This document shows, piece after piece, positions 12,201 through 23,166 of a stretch of 64,000 nt of DNA. Position numbers and translations under genes: made by a program. Source of the DNA: Gavia stellata (lineage: Eukaryota; Chordata; Aves; Gaviiformes; Gaviidae); assembly GCF_030936135.1 (NCBI RefSeq), contig NC_082596.1, positions 99,533,383 through 99,597,382 of the forward strand, read 5' to 3'. Each line of letters opens with the position of its first letter. Positions within the stretch are counted from its first letter, which is position 1. The notes beneath the pieces are model-generated. The model made no database searches. It saw only the letters and a list, made by a program, of their open reading frames with translations, and was not told the origin of the DNA.

Positions 12201-13932
12201 TCTTTTTTTAGAGGACCAAAATGCAAGGTGTTTAAGGGTTATTTGTCAATGTATCTCTTTTTTGAATAATGGTTTCTGTGCCTTGCAGACTCAAATATAA
12301 CATGACACTTCCTCCTAAATGCCAATTATTCTGTCCAGAAGAGTTGCCCAAAAGTCTGCTCCTCAGAGTTTCACACCAGACCCACAGGATGGGTATTAAA
12401 TTCAATAAAAGCTGTTTTGATATTAAGACTGTGTAAAAAGCCCATACACTAGCTGAGTATTGCTTGTATGGTTGCAACATACTTTCCAGCAATTTACATT
12501 TACAGCTATGAAGTAATCGAATAAAGAAATGCATCATCATTTTCTTTTTTAGCACATGGGTGAATTATTTTACCAGCACGTGAAGGGGTGTTCATATAAC
12601 ATCACGGTGCTTTGTGCTAGAGAAAAACAATTACAGTGAATAAGGTAGAATGGCTCTGTTATTGCAGTACATAAGACTTTGATTACATACTGCCAAGATT
12701 CATACCAGCCTAGTAGTTGTTGACAGATAAAGTAACAAAAATGAAACTCATTTATTTTTTCTTTATTGAGACCTCAAGGTAAAGCAAATTTTCAGTTCTT
12801 GTACTTACTACATTGAAGGAACAGAGACTGACAGTCAAAATGTGCCAGTCCAGAAATATAAATTAAACCTAGTTTCATACCAAAGTTTCATTTAGTCTCT
12901 GAAAAGGAGCTGCTGCTTGGATTATTTTTGATCCTAAAACAAATACATTGTAGACTACTATAGTATATCTTGGATGAATTAACCCCCTCGTATATTTAGC
13001 TCTTCTGTATTTTCCAGGATATAGACCTATGTCTTTCCAAGCAATTTTAAAATTTGTTATGGACTTAATTATTTTACTTTCTCTCTGTTTAGTAATAATT
13101 TACTGTGTTTGCAAACCCAATGAACGTAAGCATGGTTTTAATAGAGTGTAGCACTTTTGCTGAAGGAAGGACGTATTTTGAGGAAAAAGCCCTCCCTCCC
13201 CCCTTGTGTAGAGCAAATTCTTCTGCCTTTTACGAGGAGTTCCTCCAGGCAGCTAGATGCTGCATTATTCCTTGATAAGTCTAACAAATGACTATTTTTT
13301 GTAAACTTGATTAGTTTCTAAAGGGCAGATAAAACTAGCTGTTGAAATGGAAAGTGCTAAAATGAGTGGTTTTATCCCATCAAAATCTTGGATTAGTTAC
13401 CTAGCCCAACTGAATATAATTGCTGTTCAGATTAATGAGGCAGTATTCTAGTATCTCCTCTGTAATTAAACACTTCTCTGGTTGAATACAGTATTAAAGA
13501 TGCACCAGACGTTGAAACCTCAGTGGTGAAATTTAAAACTGTTGAAATTGGAGGGGTCAGCTGTGAAAAAGAAATTCCTCTGCAGCATGGGTAATTCACT
13601 TGTAAAATGTGTTTCAAGAACAAATTGACTTGTGTTGGGGATGCTGGATTTTAAAAATTTTTCTTATCTTTCCATCATCTAAATTTGAGAATTTTTCTCA
13701 TTAGTTCCTGAGCAAAAGTAACATAAAGTGCACTTGTTTTCAGAATTACCTTTTCTGACCTTTCACAAGACGATAATTGCAGTACTAGTAGGCTTAGAGG
13801 ACTTGTTAAAAAAATTAAGCTTATAAAGAAGCAAAAAATGCCCCTTTGCTTGCTGGTGTCGATTTCAAAATTAACATTTTGGTTCATGTGCTTCTAATAA
13901 TCGCTGACCCTTACTTCATGTGCTTTCCACAG

Positions 13933-14019
13933 GAAATGAATACAGCAGAAATTACTTTGACCCGTTGATGGATGAGGAAATAAACCCAAGGCAGTGTGGG
14001 ATGGAGGTCAGTGAAGAAG
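13933..14019 (+). CDS. OFCC1: OFCC1 exon 3
   Basis: This 87-nt exon (phase 1 to phase 1) encodes residues 83-110, with split codons at both ends. The acceptor is tgctttccacag and the donor is GAAG|GTGAGG. The peptide reads [20 protein letters not shown] and then CGMEVSEE; it is acidic with paired aromatic residues. Joined to exon 2 it gives a Gly at the junction, and joined to exon 4 it gives an Asp (EE-D-PVKFD), as I expect for OFCC1. A second plausible donor lies 15 nt downstream (TTAA|GTATGT after 14034) and keeps phase, so a form with five extra residues (EVEL plus a changed junction) is possible. Codon usage is ordinary. No domain is recognised. Confidence 0.85.
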
Positions 14020-17000
14020 GTGAGGTAGAATTAAGTATGTAATTTTGGTGTCAGAATATTCTTTTCCATTCATGAAAATGAGGTGACAAAGATCACATAT
14101 GCAGTTCTATTTAAATATTGAGGTTTACAATTCAAATTATAAACCTTAACTGCTCTGAACACGATAGGCAGTATACATAGTCTTTGATCAAGGACAGTGA
14201 GTTAATGGATGGGTAAAAGTGAGGCTGTGCTGTATTCACTCCGCTGCCGCAGAATATTGTCTGCGCTATGTTCTCTCTAATTAATGAAATTAGTGCAGAA
14301 CTGAGTACTAAGCTGTAGCTTTTTTGCAACCCTGCTCCCAAAGTCCTTCTTGGAGAGCAATTTTATTGCTGAGCTGAACGTGTGTTTGCCAAACAGAAGG
14401 AAATCCCAGAATCCATAAAAGTTCCCAGCACATGATGAGGCTTTTTTGGTTTTCTTCTTGCCAGTTTAGCCGAGGTGTTTAGCTTTGCTGTCTGTGGGTA
14501 ATAGCAAGGAGTGGGAGGGTGTGATTCTGCAGATCTGGGAGAACAGAAGTTATGCATAGGTATGAGAGAGATTAACCAGAAGGTATTGTCTAGCGGAAGA
14601 AATTCTCCTTCGCTGTCATGGCTTTTAGATAAAAAAGGGTGGGAATGGGCCTGCCTGAATTTGCATGGACTTAAGTAAGAACATCATCATGGTAATGAAG
14701 TGCTTAGCTATGCGCTGGCCTCACTCCTGTTGTTAAGCACTAACAACCCGATAGCACGCAAGACCCAGTTCTCTTGTGTTACCTTCCTAGCCCTTCACAT
14801 TTTTAAACCTTGTGGTTATTTGTGAGATTCTCTAGACACGCAGCTGTAGCCAAATCTAAAAAGATTTGTCTCCTATAAAGGGTCTCAAAATACACCACTT
14901 CTGAAATTCATGAGAAACTTTTACTTTGAGTAGATAGGGAGTTTTAAACTTTTAAGACAAAAACTTGTGTGACTGAGAAAAGCAGGCTCTAATGCATATC
15001 AATATCTTGAATTTCTGTGTAATGATGAAGAAAATCAAGGTTTATTAAGGGTGAATTACAGCTAACTCTTGTAATTTCCCCATCCATTTTATACGACAGC
15101 AATTTAATACCTTGGAAGTCAACTTCTGGCTCAGAGTTTTTTAAATGAAGTATTTTTTCTCTGTTGGTACTCCCTTGGTTCATCTTATGAATAGGCTTCA
15201 TGAGTCATGACCTGCTTCATAACCAGAGAATGAAAAGTGGATTAGATTTCTGTACATATGTGCCTAGACGCATGTATGGTTGCAGTGATGACATAAGGGA
15301 TACATGGAAGTACAGTTTTCGTTGGGATAAAACGTTCTTTTGCCTGTGTTGAAGAGGCTGAGTGATACATACTTAATCTTAAATGTGGATTTTTTTGTTT
15401 GTTAGTTTTTTTTAATTTGGAACAGATGAAAGCTCTGAGAAAGTCTATCCAGTTCTGGGGGTTGGAGTGGAGAGGTGGTTTTAGGCACTTGCATATCAGG
15501 CTAGACCTGAGATCCATGTGTGAACAGCTGTCCTTTGGCGTTCCTCCTTTTTCTCCCCAGCAAAAATGTCACTCAAAGGTTGGAGTAACACTTGTTTATT
15601 AAAGGTCTGTTAGCAACGGTGCTGGCCTCAGGTTGGTTGTGTTGACATCTGCAGAACAGTTATAATACTGTATTTACTAACACCTCTGCCAAGAGCAAGT
15701 CTTCCACCTTAGAGATACTGAAAAGCCAACTGGACATGGTCCTGGGCAACTTGGCTCTAGCTGGCCCTGTTTGAGCAGGTGGTCTGGACCAGATGACCTC
15801 CAGACGTCCCTTCCCACCTCAACCAGTCTGATTCGGTGATACTCACAAACCAGGCTCATTGTCTGGTTTCCTTTTCCTTGCAGAAGCGTTAAATAAGTGG
15901 AACTACATTTGTGTGTAGTGGACGGAGTTAAAAGGACAGTCAGAACCGAAGTCTGGCCTTGCACAGTCATCCCTCGATTGGAAACCATATTCGTTTACCA
16001 CCTCGTTCGAACTAGCAGCTTGTCACTAACAAGAGACAAAAGCAGAACAAGATGAAGAAATCAGGGCACACTTTGAAGTTATACTCTTCTTATGACTTAA
16101 GCAAGTCAGGCCCAACGCCCAAAGAGAATAGCTGCTGAAAAGCAAATCTTCAGCCACTAACTCTATTATACAAAGTTAAATATCATTTTAATGTGTTCAT
16201 CATATGGGATTCTTTAATGGGTTATTCTGTGAAAATGAAGATATTAGCAATTATCTTTTCTATATTTGATAAATTAAATTTGTTCTGGAAATTTGTCTGG
16301 GTTGATAATGCCCTGAGAACAAACAACACCCCACTATGGATTTGCTTCCCCCCCTCGCCAAGGGAACATTTCAATGTTATATGCTAAAAGAAATGTAAAA
16401 ATTCTGTACTTGCAGAAGAGATTTGTAGAAACCTCCCTCTTTGAATGCTCAGTGTAACTGAAAAACTTGGCTCTGAAATTTCATGATAAACAAAATTTAT
16501 TTTTTGAGATTCTATTGGGCACTTAAAAAAAGCCACCCAGTCGCTTGTAGCTGTACTTCAATTCACCTACCTTGTATGAATTTCTTTGACCTTCTACCTG
16601 CCTGTCTTCACTGACAACTTAGAGAAGCCAGGGTCTGGGAGATCTGGAGAGAAGACAGTCTCAACTGGTCGTTTCTCCCTTGAACATAGACACTTGAAGT
16701 GGTTGGGGTTTTTTTTTTGTCTCATGGAAAAAGGTGTGCGTGGGTGTGTGTCCCTTGCTCCTTTTTAAAATCTACAAATGTTACTGGGAGTTTGAATGAC
16801 TGACTAGCCACAAAATAAAAATTTATCGTGTGCTGTAATGACTGCTCATACTAGATAACGTGTTAGTATTATGGACAGCAAGGTAAAATTTCTAATAAAG
16901 ATCCAAAATCATGTTAGAAAAGAAATTGCATACTTCTATCTGACTCTTAATAAAAATCAAATTCATCTCACAATTTGAATACAAATAATAATTTCAACTA

Positions 17001-17283
17001 GTCTATTAGCAGAATTAGTAAACCAGTTTCAGCCCAGATCAAGATATAATATTACTAACAATTTAAAAGTATATGATTATGTTTTTTTATTTTAAACTGT
17101 CTTTCATAACTCAGAAGAAAATGACAGTCACCTCTGCTATGAAACTAGCACTGTGAAAACTATTTTAAATGTCAAATGGTTTCTTAACTTTTGTGTTTTT
17201 ATAACTTTATTTATAGTTTAAAATAGTGTTTCCTGAAATACTGCTGGAAGAAACAATAGATGTTTCACCTTTGTTTTTTTAAG
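14020..17283 (+). other. OFCC1 intron between exons 3 and 4
   Basis: This 3.3 kb intron contains one clear CR1 3' end (about 15711-15842). The rest is AT-rich single-copy-looking sequence with no exon I can support. Confidence 0.7.
15711..15842 (+). mobile_element. CR1 LINE 3' end
   Basis: The order 'ggacatggtcctgggcaac', 'gctggccctgtttgagcagg', 'ctggaccagatgacctccag', 'gtcccttcccacctcaacc', 'agtctgattcggtgat' matches the 3' untranslated end of avian CR1, including the remnant of its terminal short repeat. It is the best-preserved mobile element in the window and is 5'-truncated, as is normal for CR1. Confidence 0.9.
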
Positions 17284-17367
17284 ATCCTGTGAAATTTGAT
17301 GAGCAAATCCTGTATGGTAAACTGATGAAGCTTCTAGATGAAGAAAACAAGATGCTGGACTTCCAAG
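17284..17367 (+). CDS. OFCC1: OFCC1 exon 4
   Basis: This 84-nt exon (phase 1 to phase 1) encodes residues 111 (split) to 138. The acceptor follows a T run (ttgtttttttaag) and the donor is CCAAG|GTAAAT. The peptide PVKFDEQILYGKLMKLLDEE continues NKMLDFQ. It looks like one amphipathic helix, with Leu/Met spaced through LMKLLDEENKML. It contains YGKL (residues 121-124), which fits the YxxPhi pattern of tyrosine-based sorting signals. That match is short and may be chance, but it sits in a protein with an NPxF-type motif. I recognise this segment as OFCC1-like. The split codons on both sides make Asp and Ala, with no stop created. Confidence 0.85.
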
Positions 17368-20300
17368 GTAAATAACAAAATCATTTGCATAAAGAAAAAT
17401 AAAACTTTTTTGAGTCTGGATGTGGGGAGGAGAGTGGGTAATCCATCCCCTTGAACTCGGAAGCAAAGGGGACATTGATTTTAACGCGAGCCTGTAAGAT
17501 CTTTTTCCCCCAAATGTTTTTGTTTTGAGTCATGTTTATGTGGTTTTAAGTGTAACTTAAGCGGTGTGTTTTCTCTAGGCTGCTTCTTTACATGTTGAAT
17601 TCCATCCTTATGAAAGAAGGCTGGAAGTATCTTTGCTTATGTGCTCAAAGCTAGAAATCTAAATCTTTATTTAAGCTCATAAATGGGTGGGCCATTTGTC
17701 AGATGCACGAGCCACGTCACATAGCGTTTGAGGTTATCTACGTAAGGATTCACACTAAGAGGTGAATAAGACAATGTTTTCTGTGGCTTTGTTAGAAAAT
17801 ACAAATTGATGTTCCATCTACAGTAAAAACAACGAAAAAAAGATTTCTTCGCCTCAAGCCAACAGCCTTACTTTGGCTTCACTTATTTTTACAGGCATTA
17901 TTTAACACCCAGTTGATTCACAAGACCATTATCACCACAGCCTTTACACAAGGTGTATGTCTGCTGCTCTCCTCTGGCTCATCCTAGGAGAAGTGAGATA
18001 TGAAAAAGTCCTGGCTCAGGGCTGCCCTCATATTTTTGGGTATCCCCCTCTCCTTTTTCAGCAGAGGTCTTTTGTGCAAAAGTATTTTCTGTTCTTTATA
18101 TTTGTATGAGGTTTCCTGTTATATTTCAGTTATACACAGGACCTACTCCAAGAGACAGAGCAGGTGGTTGCCTACAGCACTGGCGCTCCAGGAGCTGTAA
18201 CATGTTTTATGACTATTTAGTTTGGGAGCAACTTTGTTCTAAAAGAGGCAAACATTTTCATTTGCCTAGGGTTGCCATATCCCTTGAACTGGCACTGGTC
18301 ATACCAGTAACATCTTTGAAACTCATTTTGTCTCATTTTAAATGCAAGGAAAAGAAAGTACAGCCATCACAGCTAAATTCATGCAGATAGTTTAAGCAAA
18401 AACTTTTAACAAATTATTAGCAAGCTCTCTATTGTTGCATGTTAATGTAGAGCTCCACATTGCTGAGAAAGATTATAGCAGTGTTGCTGGTTGATTATTG
18501 CTTTTATCCTGCAACAACACAAATTAAAATGAAACGTGTTTGGCTGTGAAGTCAACATTATTTCTATAGGAAAGATTGACATGGGGTGTCTATCTGTGCT
18601 GCTTATGTAGTCCCCATGTACCAATATTCACAGCATTTCATGTTCTTCAATAGCTTTATCATCAAAATAACCCTGTATGATTAAGGAAAGTGTCCTGATG
18701 TCATTTTACAGGCTGCCCCAGGGTAGGGTCTAGTACCCTTTCCATTAGCTTTATGAAAGTTAGCTTCTGGGGCTCCCTCAAAGTCGTGGGAGAGCAACAG
18801 AGAAGCACCTCTGGACAGTGGTTCAGCCCACCTCATGCAGGCAATACTTAGCTGATGAGACAAATTGCACCCTGGAAGCAGTTCTTCTCTTTCCTTTGGC
18901 TCTAGAAAGGTCTTGGACAGCTAACTTGGACTTGACCATTGCTTTTTGCATGGCTAAAGGTACGTGAGCCAAATTGCACTATGTGTATTTGTCCACTTTT
19001 AAGCAAGGGAAACAGGGAGTGAAGGGGAAGCCTTCCCCATCCATCAGTGGTTACTCTCTGCTTCAGCTAGGTGCCCTAAAACTTTACATTGTATTACAAA
19101 GAATATTGATGAGTATTGTTAAGGTGAACAGATGCTTTACAAAAGGTAATAGCGAATAGCATATTTAGAGAGAAATAAGGTTTCACTGATCTCCTCAAAT
19201 GTTTCTAATTTAAACTCACCAGGTATGTTTGAACTAAAAATGCCTTTTTCTCCAACCAGTTTTATCAAACCACCATGAGAGGTAAAATGCTCTTACTACT
19301 GTTTGGCTACATGGGGTGTGAGACCTGTTCAAATCTCTCATCCATTCAAAGCCATTTGAACATATGCGGTGTGCTCTGCAGACGGTGATCTCGCGCTGAG
19401 GCTGCCGAGGTTGCTGAGCTGCCAGCTCACCGATTCAATTCAAGGGCAAGCAAATGCATTAACATGCGTGTCTCGCACTCCAGGTGCACGTCAGAGCCCC
19501 CGTGTAGGCATGAAGGCAGCGAGTTGGGGAGATACAGCACCCGCTACTGTCTTGTGTCTCGAGCGGTGCCTAGTGCTTTTATTTCTTAAAAGTGCCATAA
19601 TAGGTATGGGAGCTAGTCCTGGGGGTGAATGTTGTGCCCTGTCCTAGCTGAATTTTTTACTTTTCTTGGCTTGGGTGAATAAAACCCAGAAAAGAGTGAG
19701 ATTTTCCTGAGGAAGAGAGGCTTGTGCAGTCTCCTCCTCTGTGTGGGTTTATCAGGCTGTATTTATTTCTGGCTGTCCGTGTTCCTCCCTCACAATCTTT
19801 GAACCTGTTTTTCACTTCCAAACCCTTTTTTTTATCAGAGAGCAAGTCTCGCAGGTCTGACTTCCCTACCAGTTTTATGGAAGTGGGCAGCTGAGCAGAG
19901 CAGACAAGCATTATTAATGTCTCCACTGAGGGGAAAAGCTAATATGGGAGTTTGACCCTTATTAGACATCAGAAAATCCATAGAAAGCTAGGATTCATTT
20001 GATTCCATTCTTACAGAACTGCTTCTTTTCTTCATTTGACCACTGAGCTGAAAAATCACATAGTCATACAGTCATAATTAATAGATGATCCCCAAAGGAA
20101 AGGAAAGGAACATGGCTCAGAATTTATATAATTGTATATTTAAAACATTTTGTCGCTGGGTAACCTGTTGGTCGCTCCTGTGGTATGTGTTAGTTCAAAT
20201 TGTAAGGCAACTTAAAAGGCGACATTGGTTGGTTGTTTTTTAGAGAAAGATATAGACTGTATGTTTTTTACCTAGGGAGAAAATCTCTCAAACAATGTAC

Positions 20301-22993
20301 GATCATAATCCATGCACATTTAAAATGATGCTAGGTGAATACCATGAAAAATATTTTCTATTATGTTACTCTTTGGCAACAATCAAAAAATTGAAGTGCA
20401 ATGTTCTGCAGCATTTTAGTTGTTTGAAACTGATGCATAAGCATTTGGTGATGCACTCTTTTAGCTACAATTTATATACAGAGTCTTCTAGAACCAGGCA
20501 GCCGAAATGAATTTTACATGTGGAGTTTATAGCTGCTTTATACATTCAAACCCATGCTGAGGGGTAGTCTGCTGGTGCACCTACCCTTTAAATTCTCATC
20601 TCGGTATATAAACCACTGCTATCCGATGGACGAATGTGGGAGTAAATGAAGTTACAAGCAGCCAAGCTAATACCAGAGAGATTGTTTTAATTGCAGCACA
20701 GCATCCGCAAATACAGCCTGTGCTAAGGAGAGGTGATTTAAGCTACGTGGAAAGTATGACCTGCAGTGCTAAGTACAGCCGAGGCAATGAAAAGTTTGAC
20801 ACAGATGCTAACAACCTGAAGCAGCCAGTTTTTAATTAGTTTATCAATCTATCAATGGACTTCCTCGTAAATTTTCAGCCACGACGCCCCATGTGTACGG
20901 CATAGTAACATTTTTAACACCGTGGCTGCTTCTGTACAGCAAGGAGGTGGAGGTTTTGTTTTGGTCAAGTGCTGCTCCAGGGCAGCAGCTCAAGCCTGTA
21001 ACCTGTGGGTCAGTTCAGACAAGGAGCAACCTGATGGTGACCAATTTTCAGCGGTCTCTTTGGAAAGGCAGCGGGGAAGGACTAGACCAGCTGAAAAACC
21101 CTGTTCTCTCCCTGTCTCCAGCTCAGGCAAACGAACAGTTTTTCCAACTGTGCTTAAATGAGCATACGTATCTTTTCATCGAATATTTTTCAAATCCGAA
21201 TCCGTAATTTATCTCTGTATTTTCAGCAATTATTTCTCTTGAAAAGGCTTTTGAAAATGTTCTCTCTCTTCTTTTGCTCTTTTTCCACAAAACGTGCTAA
21301 TGAGCCCAGTGTCTTCCACCAAAACTGAGTTCACTTGGTACGATTCCTCACAAAAATAATGAACACAAAAAAGAAAAAGGATATTTTGATGAATCACTGC
21401 ATGGTCGTCTTTGTGAACTGAATGTTTTTATTCCTTTTTTTGATATATAAGGACTATCTCTCTACACCCAGAGGATCCTGAGATAGGAATGTACAGTCTC
21501 CCCAGGATGTAAACTTGCGCTGTTCCTGTGGAAGCAGTAAAGCAGCTGATTTATACCAGCTGAGCATATGGCCCGTTGTGTACAACACAGCATCGAGGGG
21601 AAAAAGCGATGCTGCATCTTCTGCTGTTGGCAACGTTTCCTTTTCCAGCACTTCTTGGATTTTCTCTCTCTTAGCCAAACCCTTAATGTTACAGTAAATT
21701 TAAATGTAAATATTGTTTTGTTTTTGCCGTTAATAGTTGTAGGTCAAATCACTTTTCATTAGGCTTGTAAGATGCTACATGAAGAGATTGTGTACCCTAA
21801 GGTAATGGTTTGGGTTGTTTATATCTACTGTACACTTCCCCCAACATGATTTTGAATTGTATCCTGTTGTAATTAAATAAAAAAAACCCACCATACTTCC
21901 TGTGTGTTGGTGGCACCGAGGTGATTTAAGTTCTCGGGAGGCTAAACAATTAAAGTCATTAAACAATGAGTAGTGAGCGAAACTGAAAATTTTAATAGCC
22001 TTAGTTTTATCTTTCCTTTTCTGGTCTTCATTAGAGAATGAGAGACTTCAAAGGGGAGTGAGAAAAAAATAAAATCTTTTAACTGCTTTCATGTCAGAGG
22101 ATGGACAAAGAGCAAAACAAATAACTAGATATGGCAGTTTCTTGCAGAGAAAGGCACAGAGAACTATAAAAACATGCACTTACACACAGAAATATGAGGC
22201 AAGAAAGTCAAAGTCAGATGTGGACAACCTGATATCTGTCATTTCTTAGTGATCCTAATGCAGAGAAATGAGCAAAAATAGTCGTCTTTATTTATGACCC
22301 AAACTAGTATTAGTACTGTAGCAGATATAAATGAGAAGATTTATTTTTTACATAGCATGATGAGTTAAACCGAAAAAAGGACACAGCTTCTCTTTAAGGT
22401 TGACTTTATGAATGGAATTTATTTTTATTTCTGTGCAGCATGTACTCTTTGGTTCTGCATACATCACCACAGTGAAATCAGGGGAATGATGTGGATGAGA
22501 GCAGAACTGGACCCAATTAATTAGGCAGGAGGTGCATGCACACACCTGGGGAGGAATCAGATCCTCTGGGGTGAGTGGGAGGAAGATGAAATGCTAGGTG
22601 TGGCTCCTTGTAAAACTTCCTTTCAATTGCAGTTATTTCTCCTCTTCCTCAGGAGTGAAAGCCAAAGTCGTTCCAAGTCCCTAACCCTTTAAGATTTACA
22701 GGGGAGCGAAGTGACTGTGAAAACGCAGAGCGCACCTTTTAAAAATTATTTAAGGAACAAGCTGCGTGTGCTAAATTTGTCCCTGTATGCAGATGTTACT
22801 CTTGAGCAGAGTTTTCCTGGTAATGGCACTTGGAACCCACCAGTTGTTCTGCTGTTGTTATTTATTACTGTTCATTTTATGGCTTGAATTGTTGTCTTAA
22901 AATGTTGGTGGGCCAAACATGTTAACTGAGAAGGTACTAACCGGTGAATGAACTCCCGTTTGCTAAGAGATAATCTGCCACTTTTGTTTCAAG
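17368..22993 (+). other. OFCC1 intron between exons 4 and 5
   Basis: This 5.6 kb intron has a possible MIR fragment (18650-18715) and a CpG-dense patch (about 19365-19575) without a supported exon. The remainder shows short chance open frames only. Confidence 0.7.
18650..18715 (-). mobile_element. Possible MIR fragment
   Basis: The sequence 'aaaataaccctgtatgatta' followed about 25 bp later by 'gtcattttacaggctg' resembles the reversed MIR core (aacaaccctgtgaggtagg ... ccccattttacagatg). Short and diverged. Confidence 0.4.
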
Positions 22994-23166
22994 CAGCCCG
23001 TGTCGCCAGTGAAGATTTTCCAGATTCCGTGATGCCTGTCAGCTCCAGTAAGGCACGTGACCTTCACAGGGAGCTTGAAGATGAAGTGATTCCTTCATAT
23101 ATCGAACAGTTTGAGAGAGATGTTCGGGATAACATAATTCTGCTTGGCAGCTTTTCACTGGAACAG
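22994..23166 (+). CDS. OFCC1: OFCC1 exon 5, with a NAGNAG acceptor
   Basis: This exon is 173 nt if the first AG is used, or 170 nt if the second is used (start 22997). It encodes residues 139-196. The acceptor region tttgtttcaagcag holds two AGs three bases apart, so both forms keep frame and differ by one Ala. The peptide includes ARVASEDFPDSVMPVSSSKA, then RDLHRELEDEVIPSYIEQFE, then RDVRDNIILLGSFSLEQ. The middle and end look helical and charged. The donor CAG|GTCAGA is weaker than the others in the gene, and a second candidate (AACT|GTAAGA, ending at 23182) changes phase and does not fit the next exon. The exon ends on a complete codon (phase 0). Confidence 0.85.

Larger units (their letters stand above)
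2030..13932 (+). other. OFCC1 intron between exons 2 and 3 (11.9 kb)
   Basis: Bounded by GTGAGA and CACAG. It begins with a small CpG-rich patch (about 2195-2395), then carries a poly(A) tract (2925-2945), a CR1 remnant (3819-3866), a MIR-like SINE (about 5560-5705), purine runs (7252-7298, 8662-8694), a perfect 10-bp hairpin (9235-9260) and AT-rich stretches that may be conserved (9325-9440). Long open frames here, such as 5340-5831, are judged chance. Confidence 0.7.
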
